In this document: in pieces, positions 1 to 12,207 of the stretch | Layout: every line of letters starts with the position of its first letter | How positions within the stretch are numbered: the stretch's first letter is position 1 | Assembly: GCF_000004075.3 (NCBI RefSeq) | Contig: NC_026656.2 | Coordinates: 20,098,607-20,162,606 of the forward strand | Origin: Cucumis sativus | Taxonomy: Eukaryota; Streptophyta; Magnoliopsida; Cucurbitales; Cucurbitaceae | Direction: 5' to 3' | Length of the DNA stretch: 64,000 bases | Position numbers and translations under genes: made by a program | Notes under the pieces: model-generated | Database searches by the model: none | What the model was told of the DNA's origin: nothing | The model's input: only the letters and a program-made list of their open reading frames with translations

Positions 1-1737
1 GAAACTAGAGGTATCTCTTGAGCTGCCGATACACTCAAATATGTTGTAATTGCAATGAACACGATATCAATCAAGAAAGCTGACTTGAGATTTGCACAAT
101 TAACAGAACATGCAGAGGTGAGAGTAAATGGGAAGATCTTGTACAAGCCACTAACAGATCCAGTTGCATATCCAAAAATATTACCAACAGCAATAAATAG
201 AGAAAAATAAGCATTTGCCACTCGATTCCTTCGATGATCCTTTCCTAGCACAATATTAATTTTTTAAAAACATAAGTGTCTCAAGATCCACAGAACATAA
301 GATCTTTATTAGGTAGTTAGGTTTAACCAAACATGTCATACCCACGACCACGAACTACTGGTTTTGAAAGGGGAGGGGGCCTTGATTGTGTGCATTAGCA
401 AGCATTTGAAGAGTACAAAAGTTGGTATCTTAGTTCTAATCCTTAAACTGCCCTCTTAGCATGTCAGCACATTAGCTCAAATCCATTTATACTAGAGGAT
501 GAAAATCAAACTACAAAATTTTGTTTTTTTTAATATAATTTTGGGTGCAAGGGACAAATAATCCCACAAAAAAATGATTCCACCCCACAACATTAAGCAT
601 CAAAATACTCAAAAGGGTATTTAATTTCCTACATAAATCATCACATTGATTTGAATTAAAACTTTTCAAGATTCACATAAGTTGTCCTTTAACAACAAAT
701 TACTGCACGTGTTTTTGTTTACAACAACCATTAATTTACTATTACAATTTACAGCAAAATACCTTATACATTACTGACTTTTTAGAACCTTTTGCAATGA
801 TTGGCGCAGTGTAAGATTTTAATTTTTCTTTCTAGTATATACATATATATTTAGCCAAGTGGAAAAACTACTATCAAGGAACTCCGTCTGACATCTCTGC
901 ACCCCTAACCACCCTAACAGAGACTTTCTAACTCCAACATATTGACTTCAAATTTCATAACTCACTTCAATGTCCCCAACACCCCCTAATAGATCAATAT
1001 TGACATACATGGAAATTATAAAGGAGAAATCATAATAGAAATACACACCACTAGCCTTAATTCAAGAATTAGTAGCATATTTGATATTACTTCAGTAAAT
1101 TGGGAGGCACGCTGGTAATATAGGGACAACGGTAAATGTCTAAACGAAGAGATGAAGCTAAACACTTAAGAATCTCTACAAACGAAATTATATACTAACA
1201 GAGATATCAAAATTCAAACTTTATACCGAAAAACTTACCGGTAAGATCAGCAAGCAGAGCTCTACAAGGACCTTGGGAGACGTTGTTAGCTACATCGAGA
1301 ATCCAAAAGCCAACCACAAAGAATACAATCGCACGAGGCCTAACATCACCTCTGTCACCAATCCACCAACCAAGGTCTGCAGAGTGACCAATAACCAAAA
1401 CAGCGAGTACTATAGAAAGCGCTCCAGCGACGATGAACGGCCTCCGACGACCGTATCGGCTGGTGCAGTGATCGCTCATATGACCAACGAGCGGTTGAAC
1501 AAAGAGACCAGAAATCGGTCCACAGAGCCATATAAGACTAGACCAGGCGTGAGGAATACCAAGCTCTTGAATATAAGGAGTGAGAAGAGAGAGCTGCAAA
1601 GCCCAACCGAATTGAATTCCACATGCGATAGATGCGACTCTTAGTAACCGTCTCAGTGGAACCCTAGGTCCGACAAGCGGTCGATTTGCTCGCCGAGAAG
1701 CCGTACGGTGACCTTCAGACGACTCCGGCATCACCAT
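1..1737 (-). CDS. SUT4: Sucrose/H+ symporter, SUT4 (SUC4) type, 5' part, cut by the window edge
   Basis: Seen: two exons on the minus strand, 1737-1239 (499 nt) and 244-1 (continues off the window), joined across a 994-bp intron with donor GTAAGT and acceptor CTAG. The join restores the reading LTG-KDHRR. Exon 1 (166 codons plus 1 nt) starts at ATG 1737; a second in-frame ATG lies two codons later. It carries the sucrose-transporter signature [20 protein letters not shown], then [16 protein letters not shown] and the GRRRPFI loop. Exon 2 carries [19 protein letters not shown] and the cysteine-bearing loop [15 protein letters not shown]. Known: SUT4-clade MFS transporters have 12 membrane helices and move sucrose with protons, mostly at the vacuolar membrane. 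The [10 protein letters not shown] and [16 protein letters not shown] segments fit SUT4 better than SUT1/SUT2. Only about 247 of about 500 residues are visible, so integrity beyond that cannot be judged. Confident in family, fairly confident in clade. Confidence 0.93.
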
Positions 1738-4700
1738 TTTGTACCTCTAGCTAGCATGCGCAAGCGCAACCTCTCTCAAACTTTCCTCCGGGGCACTCAC
1801 TCGGAATATCTCTCTCTCCCTCTGATCGTAACTGTACTATAAGAATCCAGGAGCGGCGAAGAAGGAAGGAAAGGTGGCGGTTGCCGTCAGCTTGTGAGCT
1901 GAGCATCATCAACAACCGAAACTGCCCCTACAGTTTTCAATTAAATTACGCACATTGCCTCCACAATTAAAAAATATAAAAAAAAGAAAAAAGCGGGAAA
2001 TCAAGGCAAACCATTTTAATTAATTAACTAATTAATTCTATTATCTAATTATCATCCCTATCAAACTCTTAATTTATTTTGCTTTACTTTAAAAAGCAAT
2101 TAAATTAAGTAAGACAAAAGTTTGAAATGCATACGAACATGTTTACGTCTCAAATTGAAATGAGGAACGAAACTTGTTAAGGAGAGGAATGTATTTTCTT
2201 CTATAACTTGTTACAAAATTGAAATAGAAAACTAATTAGAGATTGCTTCACTATAATAATGACGATGATATCCTATAAAATCCCATGACACAACCAAACA
2301 CAAGATATCTTAGAATGTCTATTATTATTATTTTTTTTTTTTGTGTATTTCAATCCGGCCTAGATGAATGAACGAGCCTTGAAAACTATTGTTTTTTTTT
2401 GTTTCATCTAAAAAATTTCTCATAATGACAATCACATTATCTTTCTTATAAGACTTAAATTCTTTACTTTCAATATTTAATTCTATAAATTAGAAACGAG
2501 AAAAAGAAAAAAGAAGAAAGAATGTTACCTTATTTTATTATAAACAAAAGTATAGAAATTCGAGGGAAACATATATGTTATGTATTAGAATAAAGTGAGA
2601 GTGATAAAGAGAGATGCTTTTGAAGTTGCTTAGTATACAAGCAAGTAGGTTGGCCTTCTTTCTTTTTCTTCTTCCAATTTCGTCCATAACAAGTAAGGAA
2701 GTTGGGCCGAAAGGCCCATTAGCATTTCTAGAGCGGTGACCACAGTTCCACACTCACAACACCACCACGTCAAGCATATATTGCCAACGAACAAATGCCC
2801 ATCGACTACCCATTGGCTAATCCACCATTTCCATCAAGCTTGTGTTATCAATTTTACACACCATTTTATCATAATTATAACATCATTGCACCATATGGTA
2901 TGTATGCTCTTTCAAATCTCATAGCTACAACTAGCATCTGACATTGCGATAGTTTATATTACTAGACTAAATTTTAACGTAAAACTATGGATACCAAACT
3001 CTAATTTTATTTGTGTGTCTGATAAACAACAAAGAAAGAAATAAAAAGTCGAAACGAGAAGAAGAATATAAACTATCATAATGTTGTGTTTAATGAAAAA
3101 CAAGAGACGAAAGAAGCTAGAACGAGAAAATAAAAAAAAACTGTATGATCACTTTAGTTTCAGGGCCTCACATGTGATTCGAAGACAATGTGATATTTTT
3201 ACACACTTGAAGTAAGAAAAAGACAAAAAAAAAAATCATTTAAATTTGAATTCTAGACCAAATTTTATTGGAATCCAAAAATGGGTAAAACCCAAACTTG
3301 TTGGATATCCTCTTAATATACCCTCACTTCCTTCTCCAATTTCCAAAGAAGATTATATGTCCATTACAACTCAATTTGCCTTTCTTTCCTTTCAAGTATT
3401 GTCAACTTGCTATTTCCAAAGCTCACCCTAACCAAAAATGGCCCCCTAATCGATCCAAAGTGTACGACAAAATTTTAATTCAATATCATATCTTTACCTT
3501 ATTGTCTATCTATTATAATTTATATCTTTTTCTAAGATCGAGTTACTTCATAGACCTTTTATTGATTCCTAATTGTAAGCATACACTTTATTTTGATATA
3601 CTTTTTTGGTTCTTTTTATCTTCTTTTTTTTTATAAAAAAATCTTTGCACATATATATTAGTGAAACATTTATTTATTGCTAATAATCTATGATAAATTC
3701 TACACTATATCATTTAGTGCATAGAAATTAAAGCTTGGAATTATACCTTTTTGTACTCTCTGATCTTATGCTTAATCTTATAGGCATTTTAATGGAACAA
3801 TGAGACATTAAAGTTAGTTACATGCTGAAATACATTGGATTTGGTCAATATTTTTAACTGATTTGAATTCAAAGCTAGATTGTGAGTAATAATAGATAGG
3901 TAATTATCTTTAATTTTTAAAGACATGCATCAATTTCGAGTCAAAATAACAATCTTAACAATGTAATATACAACGAACTAGGTCAATCGTTAAACTTACG
4001 TCGAATTCAAAGTTTGTTTACGAGTACAACAATTAATAAGTTATCGTTTATTTTTACATAAGGTATCGTCAAACTCGTAATACATCAAAATATTTTGATT
4101 TCTTAATATAAATAACGAATCTCTAACTTTAGAATAAAAATGATTGCTAAGCATATAATTTGAGACGCGTGTTTCAAATTTGTTCTTAATCTTTTAATAT
4201 GATAGATTTGTTTGCAAATATCACAATAGGTTTTGTTAAATGTTAATGAATGAGAAAGTGAGATCAAATACAAACATACCTTAGTAAAATCGAAGGGCTC
4301 TCTCCAACCTTTTGTAAGGACAAAAAATAAAGCTAAGCTTGATATATTATAGATATGATATCACAAACCATTTATGAGTTCCCATATGTACTATCCATTT
4401 CCAATGCTTTTTTTACAATAAAATATAACCTAAGAGATCATGCACTGTCAACAAGATTTATACACATGTCTCACATACAGAAATAGTAACAACAATAACC
4501 CTTAACTACTCATTGTTTTGTCTTTTAACATACACCCATAATTGTTTAAAAGAAAATAAGTATAGATCATCTAACATAAACTTTACACGACTTTTCAATG
4601 TTAGTTTATTTCTGTAGTTGCATGAGCCAAAACAACCATTCCTTTCATTACTAACTAAGAACTAAAACCAAATGGAATATAACAAATTGAAAAATAATAA

Positions 4701-5425
4701 TAATTAGTATATATACAAAACAAGTCATGGAGCTGCTCACTTAATGATGTGTGAGAGATAGTAATTAACCTCGTCATTAATGAAAATGAAATTTAGTATT
4801 CTCTCATCTCAAAATTTAAAGTCAGAAGGTAGGCTTCATATACTTTGGACATTTGAAAGGGAAAGAAGATGGAAGCAAAGAAATTAGTCCAAGAAATGGA
4901 AGGTTTCAAGATAAGACAAAATCCAAGAGGGAAAACTAGGCATGCACTTGCCTATATGCTTTAATTTCATACTAGTCCTCCACCCCAACTCAAGGCAAAC
5001 ACCAAAACTTCTCTAACAAGCTTGTATCCCTGGGAACCCTAGCTAAAACAAGAATACCTAGATCAACGAAGATATATAATAAATACGAGCTAAAATGCTG
5101 AAGAAAAGTTAATGTAGCTCTATACTTGCTACACATATATACATTAGGAATTATGTATTTTGAAATTATAGCACATTAAACCCTAAAATAAAACTAAACA
5201 ATATAGATATATATATATGTAATTAATATTTGTGAAATGTAGGATTGGTTTAAATATAAGGTAAAATGTAGGTGATAAGTAGGAAAGATAGAAAGAGAAA
5301 GGAAAGAGTTGGAAATATGACTTGTCATTGTACAGAGAATATGAAATGGAGATGGAACAGATACTGAGAATGAATAAGGAGGGTAAGGGGTGGGTAGATC
5401 TAGATAATAATTAGTCACATGTGTG

Positions 5426-5433
5426 CCACGTGG
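5426..5433. promoter_or_regulatory. G-box palindrome CCACGTGG
   Basis: A perfect 8-base palindrome with the CACGTG core, about 1.27 kb upstream of the DOG1-domain start codon. Such boxes bind bZIP and bHLH factors and are common in ABA- and light-responsive plant promoters. Any link to the downstream gene is inferred from position only. Confidence 0.3.
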
Positions 5434-6611
5434 ACAATAATAGAAGCCGTGGACTGGCGAAATAGGACTACCGTTGAAACTAAAAAACTATGACGTGGAT
5501 ATCCCTTCCCATGTCTGTCCCCTAATACAATCTGTTGCAATCCCAACACATTTTCCATTACCTTTACCTACAAATCTACATTACACATTTTCTTTTTTAT
5601 CCCATTTTCCATCCCTATCCCAATCCTTATTTGTCTCTTCCAATCATTTTCTCTAAACCCATAACTTATTACTTTACTTCAATCGCCACCTCTATCTACA
5701 TTCTCCGATCAATTGACATACTTTGAACTTTGAGGTTTGATTATACACCCCACATAATCATTCATCAAACTACTACTATTATTATTAATAGTATGAACCT
5801 TTGAATGTTATAGAATACGAAGATGAAAAAGAAGAAGTAACTATAATTAAATACGAAGGTCGAACAAGTCCTATGCATGTCCAATGAAAACTTAAATGAG
5901 ATTTTGAAATAATAACTGGTAATTAAAATTTATGTGCGGTTTGGAAGGTTGTGTTATTGGGATCTAAATAAAATATGTATGAACTAATTAAAAAAAGAAA
6001 AAAAGATAATGTCTAGAAATAACATATATATACTGCTGGAATGGAATATTTTACACTTGAAAATACTTTAGAAACATTTTTTTTACCATTTGCACAAAAA
6101 GATGTAAATTTCAAATCAAATTCAATAGAGAATGAAACTCAAAAGGTACAAAAAGATAAAGAACTAATTTAAAATATGGCAAAATAAACTAAATTATTTG
6201 TAAAAATAAATGTAGCAGTTTATGTATGTGTATGATATGATTTTTTAAAGTAAATTAAATCCTTTGTTTTTTTTAAAAAAATTAATTGCAAAATAAAATA
6301 AGAAGAAGAAAAAAGGAGTATAAAAGGTGGGAGATGGCATGAAATTTAGAAAGAGAAATATGAAGAAGTTGTTTCCGGCGAGTTAATTGGAGAAACGTGT
6401 CTCTTCTCTCTTCTACACCTACCGACATAACCGTACCGACACGGCGACTCGTTTTTCACTCTGTTTTTAACTATTTCCCTCCTATAACTCGCTGCCACCG
6501 CCGCATCTCTGCACCCTTACCAACGAAGTAATCCATTCTTTTTCCTTCAAGGAAAACCAACATTGGCGGCAACTACAACACCACCATTATCACCACCAAT
6601 CCCCCGTATTC

Positions 6612-6621
6612 GCTATAAATA
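6612..6621 (+). promoter_or_regulatory. TATA box of the DOG1-domain gene
   Basis: The sequence GCTATAAATA lies about 80 bases upstream of the start codon at 6701, implying a leader of roughly 50-60 bases. It follows a region rich in CCACC and CAACAC repeats. Confidence 0.6.
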
Positions 6622-6700
6622 ACCACCTTCTCCCATTCCCACTCTTCTACCCCACACTGGGGATTGGCCGATTCACACTGGCGCTGCTGTGAATTGAATC

Positions 6701-7414
6701 ATGTCCAACCCCTCTAGGCCAATGCCCCACTCTGTTTCTGTAATCGAAAATTTTGCTGACTTCTACGAGTCCTGGCTCACAACTCAACGTGGCTTCCTCG
6801 AACAACTTCTCCACGTTTCCCAAATCGCTGATTACAAGGAGGAACGCCAATTGGGTTTAATCAAACAAGTTTTAGCCCATTACCAGCTTTACCACGAGGA
6901 AATTTCCAAAGCCGCCGGCGAGGACGTCTTCAGGGTGTTTTCAGCTCCTTGGTTGACTTCTTACGAGAGGACTCTGCTTTGGATTTCTGGATTCAAGCCC
7001 TCGATTGTGTTCCGATTGGTGGACGGTGCGGTTAAGGATTTAACGCCTGTGCAAGCAGCGTCAGTGGAGGAGTTGAAGACTGACGTCAAGAGGAAGGAGA
7101 GGGATTTGGCAGAGGCAATGGCTAGCCTACAAGAGACGGTAGCAGCACCGCCAATTGTGGGGCTGGCACGGCGGGCAGGGAGATTGGTGGACGGAGAGAT
7201 TTGCGAAATGGAGAATGCAATTGAGGAGCTTAAAATTGGGATGTTGGGGGTTTTTGATGGTGCCGATTCGCTCCGTGGGACGACTATGAAACGGGTTATG
7301 GAGATTCTAAGAACTGATCAAACACTAAGGCTTTTAACAGCGGCGACCGAGTTTCAACAGCGAATTAGACAGTGGGGCATCCAGAGAGATTCACAGAGAC
7401 CAAGAACAATATGA
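6701..7414 (+). CDS. DOG1-domain protein, intronless
   Basis: Seen: 237 codons in one exon starting at ATG 6701, right after a well-placed TATA box. The protein opens with a short Ser/Pro-rich tail, then has the DOG1-family pattern: FADFYESWL at about residues 18-26, a helical block with LAHYQLYHEEISKAA at about 59-73, APWLTSYERTLLWISGFKPS at about 83-102, and a second helical half with charged heptads (VEELKTDVKRKERDLAEAMA) ending near residue 230. Known: the DOG1 domain is shared by seed-dormancy protein DOG1, DOG1-like proteins, the C-terminal part of TGA bZIP factors, and the pollen-aperture factor INP1. There is no bZIP region here, so it is not a TGA factor. The segment APPIVGLARRAGRLVDGEI is more like INP1 or a DOG1-like protein than DOG1 itself, but that is recall, not a search. 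Exact role undecided. Confidence 0.88.
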   Translation: MSNPSRPMPHSVSVIENFADFYESWLTTQRGFLEQLLHVSQIADYKEERQLGLIKQVLAHYQLYHEEISKAAGEDVFRVFSAPWLTSYERTLLWISGFKPSIVFRLVDGAVKDLTPVQAASVEELKTDVKRKERDLAEAMASLQETVAAPPIVGLARRAGRLVDGEICEMENAIEELKIGMLGVFDGADSLRGTTMKRVMEILRTDQTLRLLTAATEFQQRIRQWGIQRDSQRPRTI

Positions 7415-9294
7415 GATGAATCACCACAAAATGGTTTTTGAGTTTAAAGTTGAATTTGATCTTTGAAATATCCGGTACTTGTGATGGGGGGTTTTTAAAA
7501 GTTCTTGAATTGTCTGAGCGGTTGAGTTTGAGCCAATAGGCCAACTCTCAACATGTCCAAAATAAACATAAGTGAGCCTAAATGCTTATATTCTTACTCG
7601 CGAAAGCAAAGTTTCTATTTGAGTTTGTACGTTTCTATAATATATATAACTAACAGTTCACTGATCCAGATTATAATGTCCAAGCCCGAAAGAGTCATCC
7701 TTCTAGAACTCCATTCTTTCACCTAAACCAAATTATTTCTTAAAGAGAGGTTGCATTTAAGACTTCTCCTCCCCCGTACAAAATGGTTGGCTGATATTTC
7801 TCTCAAAAAAGTACTAAAGGAGAATAAAAGAAAACTTAAAATAAGAATTTCAAATGTAACTTTTTAACAAACACTTGTATATTTATTCCGAAGGCACTTT
7901 AGAAATCTTTTTTTAACATCTTTGAAATGTTTTTTTAAAAACATTTGTCTATATGGAATATCAAGAACCAGAAACTTGATTAATTATTGTTTAAAACTGA
8001 AGTAACTATGTTATAATACTATCTAAACTGGAGTTGTTCCTTCAATGACATTTGTTTCATATAAGTAATTTTTCTGTCATATAAACAATGGAACAGCAAT
8101 CTAAATGTGGATGGTTTTGACAATGGCCTACTGCTCTAGAAAAATGTGGATCAATGGCCCACAAAAAAGCTTAAAAAGGAGGAGGGGGGGGTGAACAAAT
8201 CGTAAAAACTACTCTAAATATTGAACTAAAAGTTACAATCAATAAGCTGATGATTTTAGAAAGCAGAACTGAAAGATGAAAGTTACTAAAACCTGTGTTC
8301 CACAAAGCCCACCACTAGTGACCATTGGTTGGATAAAAAATGCTAGTGGGAATTTACACCTTTATTAAAAAAAAACATGCAAAATCCAAAAACTATGGTA
8401 ATTTGCACATACCTCAACTTAATCTTGCAAACATCTCATGTTTGATTCCACGTCTTTTACGATGTTAAATTTGAAGTAGTTGACCACTCTAGATCGAACT
8501 TATTATCTCAACTTTTTTATTACACTCATGGTTTGACTCCTTATTGATCACCTGGCCAATTCATGTCCAACCCAACCAAATAATGAAATGCATAAAAGAT
8601 ATGGAGAGATTTGGGGGAGTGAAAATGTAAAAGTGGGAGAAGGCATGATTTGAAGGTCCATTATAGGGTAGTGGAGAGGGCAAAGGATGATGAAGTGTTA
8701 TGCAAAGGTGATTAATTAGGCACTGCTGTTAGAAATGGATTTTGAGGTAAAAATAGCAAAAACAAAGTAGAATTTTTAACATACCTGTCTTTGTACATTT
8801 CAAGCTACCTTAGCTTCTAGTTTCAGTTCAGCAACCACCTTTGAAAAGAAAATCCATGGATGAATCTCAAGTGGTTTGTTCAAACTTTGTTCAAATCTCT
8901 GTCTCTCTCTCTCTCTCTCTTTTTCTTTTAAGTCTAAAGTTTTTTCATTTCAAGATGTTATATTCTCCACAACAACATATAGTGGAGTATAAACATAAAG
9001 TTTCTTTATACAAAGCTATGTATCTCTACCCTTGACCTCTCTTTCTCTCTCTTTCTACCTTTTTTTTCCTCCTTTCTTTCTTTCTCCCATTCTCTCAGTA
9101 CACTTGCAGGAACCTTTTCTTTTTTATTTAAATTTTCTTGTCACCATCCATTTTTTCATTATCAAGGCTTTGTTACTGTGTACCAGTACTGCCGCTTCAC
9201 CATTTTGAATCCCCATTTATATTCTCCTATCTTCCCTTGCCTCCTTCACTTCTCATCATCATTTTCATCTCAATTCTCTACCTCGTTGTCAATC
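7415..9294. other. Spacer: 3' end of the DOG1-domain gene and long pyrimidine-rich leader region of the receptor kinase gene
   Basis: No gene is supported. The first few hundred bases are probably 3' untranslated sequence. From about 8895 to 9115 the plus strand is dominated by CT, CTTT and TTTC runs, including a TC microsatellite at about 8899-8919. This is typical of plant 5' leaders and fits transcription into the receptor kinase. The short open frames here, including one that runs in frame into the kinase gene from 9178, look untranslated. Confidence 0.6.
8899..9115 (+). repeat. CT/CTTT-rich low-complexity leader tract
   Basis: Repeated TCTCTC, CTTTCT and TTTTCC units with an uninterrupted TC run near 8899-8919. 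The tract ends about 180 bases before the kinase start codon and is probably 5' leader or core promoter (Y-patch-like) sequence. Confidence 0.5.
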
Positions 9295-12207
9295 ATGGCT
9301 TTTCACTCAGCTTTCTTTCTTCTTTTGTTCTTCACTACTTTCTCCATTCCTCCTTCTCAAGCTCTTACTCCTGCTATTACTAACCAGTCTCAGTTCTTCA
9401 ATCTTATACAAAAGACTGCCTCAGGAGAGTTCCTGTCTGATTGGAATCTTTCAGGAGGCAAATCCTTCTGCAACTTCACAGGAATTCGGTGCAATGACCA
9501 AGGACATATCATTGAGATTGATATCTCTGGCCAGTCTCTCTCTGGGAGCTTTCCGGAAGATGTATGCTCTTACCTGCCAAAGCTGAGAGTTCTTCGTCTT
9601 GCTGGTACCGGTTTTTACGGACGTTTTCCTTCAGGAATCACCAACTGCTCTCTTATTGAAGAACTTAACATGAGCTCTTTGTATCTCAATGGAACTATCC
9701 CGGATTTATCACAAATGAAACAGCTGCGTGTACTTGACCTCTCATACAATTCCTTTACCGGTGATTTTCCCATGTCGGTTTTCAACCTTGTTAATCTTGA
9801 GGAGCTGAATTTCAATGAAAATTACAAACTCAACTTATGGAAGTTGCCTGACAAGATCTCCAGTCTGACAAAGCTAAAATCTATGGTCTTGACAACCTGT
9901 ATGTTAGATGGCGAAATCCCACGATCGATAGGGAACATGACGTCTCTTGTTGATCTTGAACTAAGTGGGAACTTTCTCAAGGGAGAGATTCCAAAAGAAA
10001 TCTCCTTGTTGAAGAACTTGCAACAACTTGAACTCTATTACAATGAACTCACGGGAAACATACCAGAGGAGCTTGGAAATTTAACAGAGCTGGTGGACAT
10101 GGACATGTCAGTAAACCTTCTGACGGGAGAGCTTCCAGAATCCATTTGTAAACTCCCTAAGCTTAAAGTTCTACAGATTTACAACAATAGCCTCACAGGA
10201 GAGATCCCAAATGTGCTAGCCAACTCAACAACACTCACTATGCTATCACTTTATGACAATTTTCTTACTGGACAGATTCCTCAAAAGTTAGGGAAGTTCT
10301 CACCAATGGTTGTCCTTGACTTGTCAGAAAATCGCCTGTCTGGGCCATTGCCATTGGATATATGCAGAGGAGGGAAATTGCTATACTTTCTTGTCCTTCT
10401 AAATAGCCTTTCTGGAGAAATACCATCAAGCTATGCTGAATGTGTTTCACTTTTAAGGTTTAGGATTAGTTTCAATCAGTTGACGGGAACAATACCTGAA
10501 GGAGTTTTGGGTCTTCCCCATGTTTCAATTATTGATGTTGCTCAAAATAAGCTCACTGGTTCCATTTCAAACTCTATCTCACAAGCAAGAAACTTGTCAG
10601 AGTTGTTCTTACAAGGAAACAGGATTTCTGGAGTTATACCACCAGAGATTTCAGGAGCAGCCAATCTGGTGAAGCTTGATCTTAGCAACAATCTTCTCTC
10701 TGGTCCAGTGCCATCACAGATTGGCGATCTGATGAAACTAAATCAGGTAATGTTACAAGGAAACCAACTGGATTCTTCAATCCCCACTTCATTCACATCT
10801 TTAAAGTCTCTCAACGTTCTTGATCTCTCGAACAATCGTTTAACCGGGAAAATTCCAGAAAGTTTGAGTGAATTGTTCCCAAGTTCTTTCAATTTTTCGA
10901 ACAATCAACTTTCGGGTCCAATTCCTTTGTCTTTGATTAAACAAGGGTTAGCAGATAGCTTTTTCGGCAACCCAAATCTATGTGTTCCACCGGCGTATTT
11001 CATTTCACCAGACCAAAAATTCCCCATTTGTTCAAATTTTTCCTTTAGAAAACGTCTAAATTTCATCTGGGGTATCGTCATTCCATTGATCGTCTTCTTC
11101 ACCTGTGCCGTCCTGTTTCTAAAACGACGAATCGCAACAAGAAAAACATCAGAGATCAAAAACGAAGAAGCCCTGTCTTCTTCTTTCTTCCATTTACAGA
11201 GCTTCGACCAAAGCATGATTCTCGAAGCCATGGTGGAAAAGAACATTGTGGGTCACGGTGGATCAGGAACAGTTTACAAAATCGAGCTTGGAAATGGAGA
11301 AATCTTCGCCGTGAAGAGGCTATGGAATCGAAGAGCAAAACATCTCTTCGATAAAGAATTGAAAACAGAGGTCGAAACCCTAGGAACAATTAGGCATAAG
11401 AACATCGTGAAACTCTATAGCTATTTTTCAGGTCTAAATAGCAGCCTTCTTGTTTACGAATACATGCCAAACGGAAATCTATGGGACGCCCTTCATAAAG
11501 GGTGGATTCATCTTGATTGGCCCAAGCGCCACCGCATCGCGGTGGGAATCGCTCAAGGTCTCGCTTATCTCCACCACGACCTCTCGCCGCCGGTAATTCA
11601 CAGAGATATCAAAACCACAAACATTCTATTAGATGCAAATTACCAACCCAAAGTTGCAGATTTCGGGATCGCTAAAGTCCTACAAGGAACTAAGGATTCA
11701 ACGAACTCTGTAATCGCAGGGACATACGGCTATTTAGCTCCTGGTAAGTTTAATAAATCAACTAAAATCTCAATTTCAGAAAACCCTAGTATCCATTTTC
11801 ATTGTTCTCATGTTTTATAAATGACAGAATATGCATATTCATCAAAGGCAACAACCAAGTGCGATGTGTACAGCTTTGGAGTAGTGTTAATGGAGTTGAT
11901 AACAGGGAAGAAGCCGATTGAAACCGAGTATGGAGAAAACAAGAACATTGTGTTCTGGGTTTCGAACAAAGTGGATACAAAAGAAGGGGTTCTTGAAATT
12001 CTTGACAATAAATTAAAAGGGTTGTTTAAGGATGACATAATTAAGGCTCTGAGAATCGCCATTCGCTGTACTTACAAGAATCCAGTGCTTCGACCCGCCA
12101 TAGGAGAGGTGGTTCAGCTTCTGCAAGAGGTGGATCCTTGCAAATTTGACCATCCCTTCGAAGATGTTGAAAAAGGAGAAGATACGTATATGATGTCACT
12201 AAAATAA
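9295..12207 (+). CDS. CEPR1: LRR receptor-like kinase, CEPR1/XIP1 type
   Basis: Two exons, 9295-11743 and 11828-12207, with an 84-bp intron (GTAAGT...ACAG) that falls inside the APE motif; 942 residues. Start 9295 was chosen over in-frame ATG 9178 because it begins a clean signal peptide (MAFHSAFFLLLFF, then SIPPSQA). Next come an N-cap ending CNFTGIRC, about 20 leucine-rich repeats with many N-glycosylation sites, a transmembrane helix at about 589-611 with KRR behind it, and a kinase. Kinase landmarks: glycine loop VGHGGSG from 652, Lys674, HRD 769-771, DFG from 789, APE at 815-817. All catalytic residues are present, so it is an RD kinase. Known: CEPR1 (XIP1) perceives C-terminally encoded peptides in vascular tissue and affects nitrogen signalling and phloem/xylem differentiation. 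The sequence GIAQGLAYLHHDL, the KPIETEYGENKNIVFWVSNKV stretch and the short C-tail fit CEPR1. Assignment rests on recalled similarity. Confidence 0.92.

Larger units (their letters stand above)
1738..6700. other. Gene-free spacer between SUT4 and the DOG1-domain gene
   Basis: The first 150-200 bases beside 1738 should be leader and promoter of the divergently placed SUT4 gene. The rest is AT-rich with homopolymer runs (for example the T-run near 2332-2342) and open frames that look random. Two details stand out: a TGGGCC/GGCCCA palindrome at 2703-2718 and a G-box at 5426-5433. The last 350 bases, with pyrimidine-rich sequence and a TATA box, form the promoter of the next gene. I see no coding exon, tRNA or clear transposon here. 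Confidence 0.6.

Noticed and set aside
2703..2718. TGGGCC-GAAA-GGCCCA hairpin as a terminator
   Set aside because: This is a plant nuclear sequence, where rho-independent terminators do not apply; it is more simply two inverted site II elements.
9178..9294. In-frame upstream ATG extending the receptor kinase by 39 residues
   Set aside because: The extension (MYQYCRFTILNPH...) would hide the signal peptide that starts perfectly at ATG 9295, and the leader there is pyrimidine-rich.
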